From contig NZ_QTJV01000021.1 of the NCBI RefSeq assembly GCF_003412465.1, positions 18,227 to 82,226 of the forward strand: a DNA stretch of 64,000 nt, in the 5' to 3' direction. The number at the start of each line of letters is the position of its first letter. The stretch's first letter is position 1. A program made the position numbers and the translations under genes. The notes under the pieces were generated by a model. That model saw only the letters and a list, made by a program, of their open reading frames with translations. It was not told where the DNA came from and did not search any database. Origin of the DNA: Chitinophaga silvisoli (GTDB taxonomy: Bacteria; Bacteroidota; Bacteroidia; Chitinophagales; Chitinophagaceae). Shown here piece after piece: positions 35,427 to 43,736 of this stretch.

Positions 35427-36050
35427 ATGAAACCTACACACATTATTACTGTCTTTAAAGTGTTGACCACAATTGGCTTTTATTTTCTGCTGTTCATAAC
35501 AGCAGCCTTTTTCGTCTTCTCATTGATAAATATTGCCAGTAATCAGTCATTCAATACACCAACGCTCAAAAACAATAATTACAAGGTGATATCCTTTAGT
35601 GACAACAAGGGCACAACTGAAGTAAAATATTCGGATAACAAACAGCTCCGTTACCAGTTACTCCAAAATGAATACTATGTGCAGATCAATCCATCTTCTC
35701 CATTTGGATATTATACAATGCTCCTTACTTTCGTTTACCTGTTATTGGGCATCTTTACCCTCCGGACATTTAGAAAGATCCTAAAAGAAATTCAGCTGGA
35801 AGCACCATTCACCGGCAAGATTGTGCGACTTTTAAAATATGTGGCAGCTGTATTTATAATCGCTGATTTTATAAAAGTGATAAATTATATCATCTTCAAT
35901 CAGTACCTGCATCAACAAATGCCAACCCTTGGCTTTAAGCTGCAATCAGAGATCGGTAGTGGATTTATCATCGGTGCAATTACATGGATCATAGTGGCTA
36001 TTTATCAACGCGGGGTAGAATTACAAACGGAGAACAACTTAACTGTTTAA
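35427..36050 (+). CDS. DUF2975 four-helix membrane protein
   Basis: 207 residues from the ATG at 35427 (MKPTHIITVFKVL); an in-frame start at 35379 is less likely. Four hydrophobic helices are visible (about 10-35, 90-115, 135-158, 175-195) with a periplasmic loop between the first two. This matches the DUF2975 family, whose members are typically encoded directly before a small XRE regulator, as here (2 bp gap). Function unknown; the pair may be a membrane-sensor/regulator unit. Confidence 0.8.
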   Translation: MKPTHIITVFKVLTTIGFYFLLFITAAFFVFSLINIASNQSFNTPTLKNNNYKVISFSDNKGTTEVKYSDNKQLRYQLLQNEYYVQINPSSPFGYYTMLLTFVYLLLGIFTLRTFRKILKEIQLEAPFTGKIVRLLKYVAAVFIIADFIKVINYIIFNQYLHQQMPTLGFKLQSEIGSGFIIGAITWIIVAIYQRGVELQTENNLTV

Positions 36051-36052
36051 TT

Positions 36053-36256
36053 ATGCCTATTATTATAAATTTAGACGTAATGCTTGCCCGGCGGAAAATG
36101 TCACTGACAGAGCTAAGTGAAAAAGTAGGCATTACAATGTCAAACCTATCCATTTTAAAAACAGGGAAGGCAAAGGCCATAAGACTGGAAACACTTGAAG
36201 CGCTATGCAGGGTACTGAACTGCCAGCCGGGAGATCTTTTAGATTACAGAGAATAG
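36053..36256 (+). CDS. Small XRE/Cro-type regulator (YozG-like)
   Basis: 67 residues from the ATG at 36053. Almost the whole protein is one helix-turn-helix: MLARRKMSLTELSEKVGITM, then SNLSILKTGKAKAIRLETLEALCRVLNCQPGDLLDY. This is the compact YozG-type regulator usually paired with DUF2975. It starts 2 bp after the DUF2975 stop, so both are cotranscribed. It probably represses or tunes its own operon. Confidence 0.88.
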   Translation: MPIIINLDVMLARRKMSLTELSEKVGITMSNLSILKTGKAKAIRLETLEALCRVLNCQPGDLLDYRE

Positions 36257-36289
36257 TGTCATCCCCTTTTATAATCTGGCAGCATTCTA

Positions 36290-36334
36290 AATCATCAAAG
36301 CCTTCAGACCAAAAGTCTGAAGGCTTTGATGATT
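36290..36334. terminator. Perfect 20-bp hairpin between convergent genes
   Basis: AATCATCAAAGCCTTCAGAC (36290-36309) is perfectly complementary to 36315-36334 around the loop CAAAA. It sits between the convergent XRE and amidohydrolase genes and probably stops transcription from both sides, though neither side has a long T-run. Confidence 0.8.
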
Positions 36335-36352
36335 AAAAGAGCTTATATTCAT

Positions 36353-38239
36353 TTATCCCATACTTACCGTCTCACTTACTGTACTTCCATACACCAATTT
36401 CCCTGCCACCCAGGTCTCCAGCACCCCGATATTCCGCATATGCATATACGGATTCTTCATCTTCAAAGGATCCTGCTGCAATACCACAAAATCCGCAAAG
36501 TTCCCCACCTTCAGCGACCCTGTCCACTGCTCTGCATAACACTGCCAGGCAGCATCATAAGTAATCGCTTTCAGCGCCTGTTCATGCGTAATACATTCCT
36601 GCGCATTCAGTACATTCCATTCAGGATCCGCCTCCATCCTTCTCGTGATAGACTGCTCCATCATCCTCAAAGGACCCATCGGACTTACCGAATTGTCACT
36701 ATGCAATGTGATCCGCATCTGCCTTTGCAAGGCACTGTTACAAAGATCCAGCATGCCTGATTTCCCTCCAAAAATTGCTTCCTTAAAAGCATATCCCCAA
36801 TATCCTACATGCCCAATCAGGAAACTTGGCGATACCTGCATCTGCTTCATATCATCCAGGTTCTGCTGGGTTGTCAATGAGCAATGTTCTATTCTGTGCC
36901 TTACGCCCTGGAAAGGATCAGGTATACACTCCTTAAACGCTTCAATGGCAAATTGCACCGCAAGGTCCCCATTCGCATGGATCATCACAGGCCATTTTTT
37001 ATCTTTGATGATCGTCTTCATCAGTGCCATGAAGTCAGCCGGTGGGGTCTCCGGTCTTGTATTAATATCCCCGCCAAAATTGTATACGCCAAAATTGCCG
37101 GCAGGATTACATAAATACTCCTGAGACTGATAGCCGGTCAAGCCCTGGTTAGAGCCATCAGAAATTACCTTTACATGACTCACATGAATATCTTCATAAT
37201 TTGTTGACACCTCATGGATGGGCAACTTCGCTGCATCCTCTACCTTATTACATACCTGGGCCGCACCAATACGTACCGTGCTCTTATTCACCGCCAAATA
37301 AGCCTTCAACATTAATTGCTGCGTATGATCCATCCCCGCATCATACACATAGGTAACACCCCTGGAATTCGCAGTTTCAAAGATCGTTTTCAGATTTACA
37401 AATGCGTCCAAAAACATCGCTGCCTTCTGAACAAAAGGGAGCGTTTTAAGCGCCGGGTCCATTCCCTTTGCCTCCTGCAACTGTCCCTTCGTCTGCGTTT
37501 TATAATCTTCGTAAGAACTGTAATTTGATAAGGCCTTTTGGTTTGCCTCATTTTCCCAGATTAACAACAGCGCCGGGGAATTCACATACAATGTATGCAT
37601 GGAAGCGCTGATGATCATAATCGGCCTCACCGTGGATATTTCATCCAGCACATTTATATCTATCGTGATGAGTTCTTTGTTGCCACTCATCTCTGTATCA
37701 CCAATGAGTAATGGCATCAATGCCGGATCAAGACCTGAACCCAGGAACCATTCATTCGGCTGTAGTTTAACAATTGCCTTCCTGATTGTAGTGCCTACCG
37801 TGAGTATGTCATATTGCTTACGCAACATCTGTTCATCAAATCCACCCAGGTCCGTCCATCCCATTAACATTGCTGTAGGTACAAGATGGAGATGCGGCTC
37901 TATCAGTCCGGGTAATAAGGTATTATCCTCCGGCAACTCCCTGGAGTTATAGCCAGGATAGTGCTGCTGCATGTATGAAGATACTTCTGCTATTGTACCT
38001 GTAGCCACCACTTTGCCTTCTGCAAAGCCAATAGCCTGCACCGTTTCAACAGATCCGTTGATCATGGGCCGTATGGTACCGCCAGAGACCATGAATGGCG
38101 GCGATTGTTCCTGTACTGTAACGAGGCTTTCTTTGGGAAGTGTTGCAAAATTTTCCGGGGTAAAGAGCTCGTCTTTTAAGAGCTTGAGAATAGGATTGTC
38201 ACATGCACAATGCGTGCAGGAATGGTGGTGGTGTTCCAT
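36353..38239 (-). CDS. YtcJ-type amidohydrolase (amidohydrolase family 3)
   Basis: 628 residues with no signal peptide. The metal-binding HxH (His116, His118) sits in LLPGLIEPHLHLVP, followed by the family's later motifs (MIHANGDLAVQFAIEAF, RHRIEHCSL, LHSDNSVSPMGPLRMMEQSI) and the end ADFVVLQQDPL. It probably hydrolyses an amide, lactone or carbamate, but the substrate is unknown. The N-terminus is unusual: HHHH at 3-6, then C8, H10, C11 and C13, a potential metal-binding tail. It is the last gene of the fucose operon (69 bp after the alpha-galactosidase-like gene) and may or may not belong to the pathway. Confidence 0.85.
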   Translation of the reverse strand: MEHHHHSCTHCACDNPILKLLKDELFTPENFATLPKESLVTVQEQSPPFMVSGGTIRPMINGSVETVQAIGFAEGKVVATGTIAEVSSYMQQHYPGYNSRELPEDNTLLPGLIEPHLHLVPTAMLMGWTDLGGFDEQMLRKQYDILTVGTTIRKAIVKLQPNEWFLGSGLDPALMPLLIGDTEMSGNKELITIDINVLDEISTVRPIMIISASMHTLYVNSPALLLIWENEANQKALSNYSSYEDYKTQTKGQLQEAKGMDPALKTLPFVQKAAMFLDAFVNLKTIFETANSRGVTYVYDAGMDHTQQLMLKAYLAVNKSTVRIGAAQVCNKVEDAAKLPIHEVSTNYEDIHVSHVKVISDGSNQGLTGYQSQEYLCNPAGNFGVYNFGGDINTRPETPPADFMALMKTIIKDKKWPVMIHANGDLAVQFAIEAFKECIPDPFQGVRHRIEHCSLTTQQNLDDMKQMQVSPSFLIGHVGYWGYAFKEAIFGGKSGMLDLCNSALQRQMRITLHSDNSVSPMGPLRMMEQSITRRMEADPEWNVLNAQECITHEQALKAITYDAAWQCYAEQWTGSLKVGNFADFVVLQQDPLKMKNPYMHMRNIGVLETWVAGKLVYGSTVSETVSMG

Positions 38240-38308
38240 GGTGATTGGAGGTTTTGGTTATTTTGCAGCAAAAGCACATGGACTATAACACCCATCCGGC
38301 ATAATTGT

Positions 38309-40168
38309 TTATTTCACCCTGTATATCACGGCAGTACCCGCTTCAACTTTTACATGAATTGTATCTGTAACAGGTATTGTCTGCTTACTAAACAATTCCC
38401 TGGCTGTTCCTCCCTTTAACAATGGCACACGGTATTCCCGGGTTTTATTATCATAGTTAAAGATCGCTATATATTCATCTCTTATAAAGACCTTGTTCTC
38501 ATCCACCGGTCTGAAACTCTTTCCTCTCTTTGTTATCGCCAGCAGTTCCTTATCCTGTAAAAGTTGCAAGGCTACCTCCTTCCAGGGGCCATCAGCAGCA
38601 TAATCATCCCCTGTTACAAGACTACCCGTTACCAATGCCGATGCAAACCTCGCCCTGTTCGCATTCAAAGAAGCATCCTTAAACACCACATGGTCTGCAT
38701 CCATATAATTATACATCAGGGACTGCCACCAACCATAGGCCGTACTGTTCAAGGTATATTCCGTATTCTCTATCGAGTTGAAAGCATCACAGGCGATACG
38801 GCGCATATGTACATAACGCGATGTCGCCAGGTTAGGCGAGATAGCCGCATACAGGAGCATCTTATTCCCCGCAACACTGTCTATCAATTCCATCCCTTTC
38901 CGGAAAGCCTGCATACCTGTAGTCACAGCAGGATCATAAAAATGATCTCCCTCAATCGCACCATGTGAGAGAAAATCTATCTTCACCATTTCGTAACCCC
39001 AATCTTTAAACAACTGCATAAAGTGGATAATTCTTTGCCGGGTAGCCGGATGTGTAGGGTCCATCGCACGACCACCATCCGTATCTGCATACTTACCATC
39101 CTGCGTAGTCCAGGTATCCTTGTACCTATACGCACTTCCTTCTACTGCACGATCATATTTTCCCCAATCTACAAAAGGGGCCCAGTAGATCCCGGGCTTA
39201 AACCCTTTCTCCCTGCAATATGCAGCGAACTCCTTCAACTGCGAAGGACTCATATTGTCCCAGTAAGAATCCAGGTCTATATACAAAGTATGATCCGCTG
39301 TACGATAAGCCTTACAGGTATCATGAAAGAAATCCACCACCCCCTTCGCCTTTGCAAAATCTATCTTCGTCTGGATCACTCCCCAGCTATTCCAGCATAC
39401 CGGCGTAGCACCCCTCCACTTAGCTACCTGAGGGGGATGAAAACTCATATTCGTCTTTGCATAAGTCTCCATGCCCTTTCGCCAGTCTGCATCATACCCG
39501 ATAAAGATCGGTGCTGAATGGCAGTAACCATCCACCGCCTGCACCATACCATGCACTTTCACATCATGCGTACGCAAAGAATCAGTATATCCGCAAATCA
39601 CCTTCAATGTATTTTCCTGCACCCGGATCCCCGTTTTCCACACGTCCTGTTCCAGTGAACCAATTACAATACCGCTTTTCTCATTGTAAATTGCCGTGAC
39701 CTCACTGCCCGTAAAATCAGCTTTATCAAATAATGGCGCATCATACCTGAACCACATATCATTGTCAAACGGTACATTCAACACCCGGGCCCCTGTGGCA
39801 ATATAACCCGTATTCACAGGAGATAAATAATTACATGCCCTGCCTGCTACCTTTATAGCAATCACGCAGTAATCCTTTCCCGGATAGGTATAAAACAATT
39901 GCTGCAGGGGGCCGCTATTAATTGTATACACCATAGATGTACCCGATTTCTTAATCGCATAACCCCGTTTCACCGGTGTACGCGAATCAATATCCGTCCC
40001 TGTCGCAAATACATTTTCAAAAGCAATCTGTCCATTCAGTATTACTGTGTAGGTACCCTTTTGAAGATCGTAGATGATCCTGTTATTTTTACCAAATGGT
40101 ATCCTGACCTGTGCATAGCTAAATACCTGGATAAAAAACACTGCTGATAATATCATTAACTGTCTCAT
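38309..40168 (-). CDS. Clan GH-D alpha-galactosidase-like enzyme
   Basis: 619 residues from the ATG at 40168, which gives a signal peptide (about 1-18, SYAQ) and a 4-bp ATGA overlap with the SDR gene; a longer reading lacks a signal. An N-terminal beta-sandwich (about 20-240) leads to a TIM barrel with PVCWNSWGVIQTKID, LYIDLDSYW, GFKPGIYWAPFVDW, the likely nucleophile Asp in MVKIDFLSHGA and a RIACDAF acid/base region, the pattern of GH27/GH36 alpha-galactosidases. A C-terminal beta domain follows. Together with GH95 it suggests glycans carrying both alpha-L-fucose and alpha-galactose. Confidence 0.8.
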   Translation of the reverse strand: MRQLMILSAVFFIQVFSYAQVRIPFGKNNRIIYDLQKGTYTVILNGQIAFENVFATGTDIDSRTPVKRGYAIKKSGTSMVYTINSGPLQQLFYTYPGKDYCVIAIKVAGRACNYLSPVNTGYIATGARVLNVPFDNDMWFRYDAPLFDKADFTGSEVTAIYNEKSGIVIGSLEQDVWKTGIRVQENTLKVICGYTDSLRTHDVKVHGMVQAVDGYCHSAPIFIGYDADWRKGMETYAKTNMSFHPPQVAKWRGATPVCWNSWGVIQTKIDFAKAKGVVDFFHDTCKAYRTADHTLYIDLDSYWDNMSPSQLKEFAAYCREKGFKPGIYWAPFVDWGKYDRAVEGSAYRYKDTWTTQDGKYADTDGGRAMDPTHPATRQRIIHFMQLFKDWGYEMVKIDFLSHGAIEGDHFYDPAVTTGMQAFRKGMELIDSVAGNKMLLYAAISPNLATSRYVHMRRIACDAFNSIENTEYTLNSTAYGWWQSLMYNYMDADHVVFKDASLNANRARFASALVTGSLVTGDDYAADGPWKEVALQLLQDKELLAITKRGKSFRPVDENKVFIRDEYIAIFNYDNKTREYRVPLLKGGTARELFSKQTIPVTDTIHVKVEAGTAVIYRVK

Positions 40169-40944
40169 GCCTGGTAATTGAGCGCCCTGTAACCAAGTTC
40201 TGCACCGCCACTTACGTGCATGACATGACCTGTTATAAAACGGGCTTTTTCCGAAATAAGAAATACACATGCATCCGCAATCACATCTCCCTCCGGGCAA
40301 TAGCCCAGCGGGTGTATTGCATTCATATATGCCTCTATACCCTGTCCGTTATTCTGGTACTTTCCCCATTCCCGCAGCATAGGTGTCCATACACCCGCCG
40401 GCGCTACTGCATTGACACGAATATGATAAGGTGCATAATCCAATGCCATTGACTTCGTAAGGGCATTCACGGCACCCTTGGTAGCGGTATAGGCGGCATG
40501 ATTCTCCTGCCCTATTTCGCCCACCAGGCTACTTGTATTGATGATGCAGCCCCTGCTCTCTTTTAATGCAGCGATACCATAACGCGTGGTTAAAAAAAGA
40601 CTCTTCAAATTAATATTCATCAAATCATCCCACTCATTTTCAGATGTCTCATGTAATGGTTTTGAGGGATGCGCAATGGCAGCATTGTTATGAATCACAT
40701 CGATCCTGCCGTATTTCTCCAATGTCAACGCTATCATGCGCTTTACATCTTCCGTCTGTGAAATATCGGCATAGATGCTATAATGAGGTTCTCCCAATGT
40801 TTGGATAGCTGTGTCCAGGGTAGTACGGTCATTCGACACTACCACTACTACAGCACCTGCTTCCGCATATTTTAGCGCACATTCGAATCCAATACCAGTG
40901 GACCCTCCTGTTAGCAATATGATTTTACCGGTCAAAAGTTGCAT
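40165..40944 (-). CDS. Short-chain dehydrogenase, probably L-fucose pathway
   Basis: 259 residues of classical SDR type: cofactor motif TGGSTGIG (12-19), NNAA (86-89), catalytic Ser near 138-139 and YTATK with Tyr152 and Lys156. It is embedded between the symporter and alpha-galactosidase-like genes in the operon with L-fuconate dehydratase, so the likely reaction is either L-fucose to L-fuconolactone or 2-keto-3-deoxy-L-fuconate oxidation, both done by SDRs in known pathways. Sequence alone does not decide which. Its TGA overlaps the start of the next gene. Confidence 0.85.
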   Translation of the reverse strand: MQLLTGKIILLTGGSTGIGFECALKYAEAGAVVVVVSNDRTTLDTAIQTLGEPHYSIYADISQTEDVKRMIALTLEKYGRIDVIHNNAAIAHPSKPLHETSENEWDDLMNINLKSLFLTTRYGIAALKESRGCIINTSSLVGEIGQENHAAYTATKGAVNALTKSMALDYAPYHIRVNAVAPAGVWTPMLREWGKYQNNGQGIEAYMNAIHPLGYCPEGDVIADACVFLISEKARFITGHVMHVSGGAELGYRALNYQA

Positions 40945-40950
40945 GTCTCT

Positions 40951-42513
40951 TTATTTAAAAATGAAATATAGTATCGCCATCACCAGTAATAAGAGTACGG
41001 ACAATACCTTAAAACTACCTTTGCCTTTCAAAGGCTCCATTGGCGACCGCCAGTACAATGTGGCACTCACAGCGGTATGGTGCATAGGATATACTAATGA
41101 AAATGAAACCTGTATTATACAACAGATGATGAACAGGTAAAACGCCATCATCATAAATGGAATTTGGGCTAAGGATGTAGCAGGGTATATTTTATTAACA
41201 GCATATACGAAGGCACCCAGCAAAGACCCGATCAGCAAAGTAATCTGTGCTGCCTTTGCTGAAGCACGGGACCAAAACACACCCAGCAAAAACACACAGG
41301 TGATGGGCGGGGCAATGTGCGAAATAATATCATTCACCCCATTGAAAATACTATTATAACTATTGAGTAATGGAAGTAACAAAATAGACAATAACAAAGC
41401 TATCCCCGCTGATATACGCCCCATTTTCACCAGTTGCCGGTCGCTGGCTGCGGGTTTAAAACGCTTATACAAATCAAAACTCACCAGCGTCGAAATACTA
41501 TTTAGTGCACCTGATACCTGGCTCATTAATCCCGACAACAATGCAGCTACTATAATCCCTGCCAGGCCGGAAGGCACCAGCTGCGTGATCATAACTGTAT
41601 AAATACCCTTGCTATCTCCTGTAAAATGTAAAAGCCCCTTGTGCACCAGGGTACTTGCAAACAAACCTGGCAATATGAAGATAAAGACCGGCAATATTTT
41701 GATAAACCCACAAAACAAAGGACCTAACCGCGCATTATTCTCATCTTTCGCACCCAGTATTCGCTGCACAATTGTCTGATCCGCACACCAGTACCAGATG
41801 CCAATTACCGGGTAACCCAGGAATACTGCATACCAGGGCAGACTACCGCCACGCCGCAGCATAGACAATTTATGCAATTGCCCTTGCTCCTGTAACACAT
41901 CCGTCATTGCATGCCATCCACCCATCTTATGAAAACAGGCAATCGTGATAATCACCGCACCCGCCACCAGCACCACCGTTTGTATGCTCTCTGTAACGAC
42001 GACTGCTCTCAGTCCGCCAATAATGGTATACACAGCCGTTATACAGGCAATCACGGATACACTGATATACATATCTATCCCAAACAATGTCTCCAGTACA
42101 ATACCTCCCGTCAGCAAAGAGAATGCAATATGTATCGTGATGGCCGAGACGATAGAGATCAATGTCAGCCAGTCCCTGCAAGCCCGGTTATACCGTTTCT
42201 CCAGGAAATCAGGCAGGGTACTGATACCACTCCTGATATAAAACGGTGCAAAGAACAATGCCAGCAGGATCAATGTGAATGCCGCCATCCATTCAAAGTT
42301 GCCACTCAGCAGGCCATCATCAAATCCGCTCTGCGCCAGGCTTACCAAATGTAAACAGGAAATATTGGTCGCAAATAATGCCAGCCCGATCATCGGCCAG
42401 CGCAATGTTTTACCTGCCAGGAAATAGTCCTTCGAACCGGCCTCTTTTTTTAGACCCGCCCATAATCCAATTGCTACAATCCCTATGATGTACAGAATAA
42501 CAACGATAATCAT
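40951..42513 (-). CDS. Sodium/solute symporter (SSS family)
   Basis: 520 residues with about 13-14 transmembrane helices. SSS markers include LAGKTLRWPMIGLALFATNIS near the N-terminus, the TLPDFLEKRYN segment and the GIWYWCADQTIVQRILGAKD stretch typical of sugar-type (SGLT-like) members. It probably carries L-fucose or another released monosaccharide into the cytoplasm with sodium. Its start overlaps the FucD stop by 4 bp, and the SDR gene follows 6 bp later, so it is a core part of the fucose operon. Confidence 0.92.
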   Translation of the reverse strand: MIIVVILYIIGIVAIGLWAGLKKEAGSKDYFLAGKTLRWPMIGLALFATNISCLHLVSLAQSGFDDGLLSGNFEWMAAFTLILLALFFAPFYIRSGISTLPDFLEKRYNRACRDWLTLISIVSAITIHIAFSLLTGGIVLETLFGIDMYISVSVIACITAVYTIIGGLRAVVVTESIQTVVLVAGAVIITIACFHKMGGWHAMTDVLQEQGQLHKLSMLRRGGSLPWYAVFLGYPVIGIWYWCADQTIVQRILGAKDENNARLGPLFCGFIKILPVFIFILPGLFASTLVHKGLLHFTGDSKGIYTVMITQLVPSGLAGIIVAALLSGLMSQVSGALNSISTLVSFDLYKRFKPAASDRQLVKMGRISAGIALLLSILLLPLLNSYNSIFNGVNDIISHIAPPITCVFLLGVFWSRASAKAAQITLLIGSLLGAFVYAVNKIYPATSLAQIPFMMMAFYLFIICCIIQVSFSLVYPMHHTAVSATLYWRSPMEPLKGKGSFKVLSVLLLLVMAILYFIFK

Positions 42514-43733
42514 ACTATGTGTTTAAGATCACAGCTGCTACCCGGCTCCTGTGGTGTAAGATATACTCCTTCCTTAATTTGTACAGGGTGTACAAAATGT
42601 TCCTGCAAATGCGGAATATGCTCCAGGAAAAGCGCCTCATGCCCCAGCGAAATATGATTGAAGAGCACCAGGTGTTGATGCAGCTGCCCCATATCACCCA
42701 CATGCGGCACCACCGGCACACCATACTTCCTGCTTAGCAGACTCACCGTGATAAATTCACTCACACCTCCCACCCGCACCGCATCTACCTGTATAAAATG
42801 CGCACAGGCTGCCTGTAAATAATTCTTGAAAATGATCCGGTTCGGCACATGCTCTCCCAATGCCAGCTTTGTAGGCGCTATTGCCTTCGCCAACTGTTGA
42901 TGTGCGATCACATCATCAGGATGCGTAGGTTCTTCTATCCAGTAGGGTTGCATTTGTTGTAGCCTTCCGCATATATCCAGTGCCTGCGGCAAGGTCCATT
43001 GTTGATTTGCATCCAGCATGATCTTTACATCCTCTCCTGTCACCTCTCTTACCAGGTTTGCCCGCCTGATGTCCCGTTCCGGATCTGAAGATCCTACCTT
43101 GAGTTTCATGGCGGTAAACCCCGCTGCTACCGCTTTTTTCGCATTCTCCCTGATCTGTTCGTCGGGATAATTAAACCAGCCTATAGAAGTATCATAACCA
43201 GGGTAACCTGTCTTTGTGATCGCCTCCCTGCTCAAATCCCTGTTTGCGGTAATCAATGCTATTGCCTGCTCAGGGGTCAGCTCATCTTCAAGATAACTGA
43301 GGTCGAGGGTATTTACGATCTGCTCCGGAGACAGCTCTATCAATAATTTCCATAAAGGTAGTCCCCTCTTCTTTGCCCACAGGTCATAACAGGCATTCGT
43401 CACTGCTGCCAGTGCCAGGTGCACGACACCTTTGTGGGGTCCTAGCCAACGAAACTGCTGCTCATTGGATAAGCGGTGAAAGATACTACCAAAGTTTGCC
43501 ATCACGGCTTCTATATCCCTGCCTTTTAACTGTGCTGCATAAAAATCCGCAGCCTTACACACCAAATCATTTCCTTCTCCCAATGTAAATGCGAACCCGG
43601 TACCTGTAAGACCACTATCATCTTTCAGCAGGGTCACCGCATAGGAGTAAACAGGATCACGATGTATCGCATCACTGCCAGCCCCGTGCCCGAGCGGGTA
43701 TCGTACATCCCTTGTAAAAGTCTCTTGTATCAT
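42510..43733 (-). CDS. fucD: L-fuconate dehydratase (enolase superfamily)
   Basis: 407 residues. The N-terminal part (TRDVRYPLGHGAGSDAIHRD...GTGFAFTLGEGND) closely follows characterised L-fuconate dehydratases, as do KGVVHLALAAVTNACYDLWAK, the KxK catalytic pair in AMKLKVG, the metal ligands in MLDANQQW, WIEEPTHPDD and ALGEHVPN, and the VPHVGDMGQLHQH motif with the catalytic His. It removes water from L-fuconate to give 2-keto-3-deoxy-L-fuconate in the cytoplasm. It lies 3 bp after the GH95 fucosidase gene and overlaps the symporter, tying fucose release directly to catabolism. Confidence 0.92.
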   Translation of the reverse strand: MIQETFTRDVRYPLGHGAGSDAIHRDPVYSYAVTLLKDDSGLTGTGFAFTLGEGNDLVCKAADFYAAQLKGRDIEAVMANFGSIFHRLSNEQQFRWLGPHKGVVHLALAAVTNACYDLWAKKRGLPLWKLLIELSPEQIVNTLDLSYLEDELTPEQAIALITANRDLSREAITKTGYPGYDTSIGWFNYPDEQIRENAKKAVAAGFTAMKLKVGSSDPERDIRRANLVREVTGEDVKIMLDANQQWTLPQALDICGRLQQMQPYWIEEPTHPDDVIAHQQLAKAIAPTKLALGEHVPNRIIFKNYLQAACAHFIQVDAVRVGGVSEFITVSLLSRKYGVPVVPHVGDMGQLHQHLVLFNHISLGHEALFLEHIPHLQEHFVHPVQIKEGVYLTPQEPGSSCDLKHIV

Positions 43734-43736
43734 CAG

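Noticed and set aside
38200..38239. MEHHHH start of the amidohydrolase as an artificial His-tag
   Set aside because: Only four His, followed by an irregular Cys/His stretch and a normal operon context; nothing suggests an engineered construct.
36353..38239. The operon-end amidohydrolase as the missing L-fuconolactonase
   Set aside because: Known L-fuconolactonases belong to a different, shorter amidohydrolase branch; this YtcJ-type protein of 628 residues does not fit, although a role in the pathway is not excluded.
40169..40300. Extended N-terminus of the alpha-galactosidase-like gene
   Set aside because: The extra 44 residues are Cys/Arg-rich, overlap the SDR gene and would bury the signal peptide that starts at the ATG at 40168.
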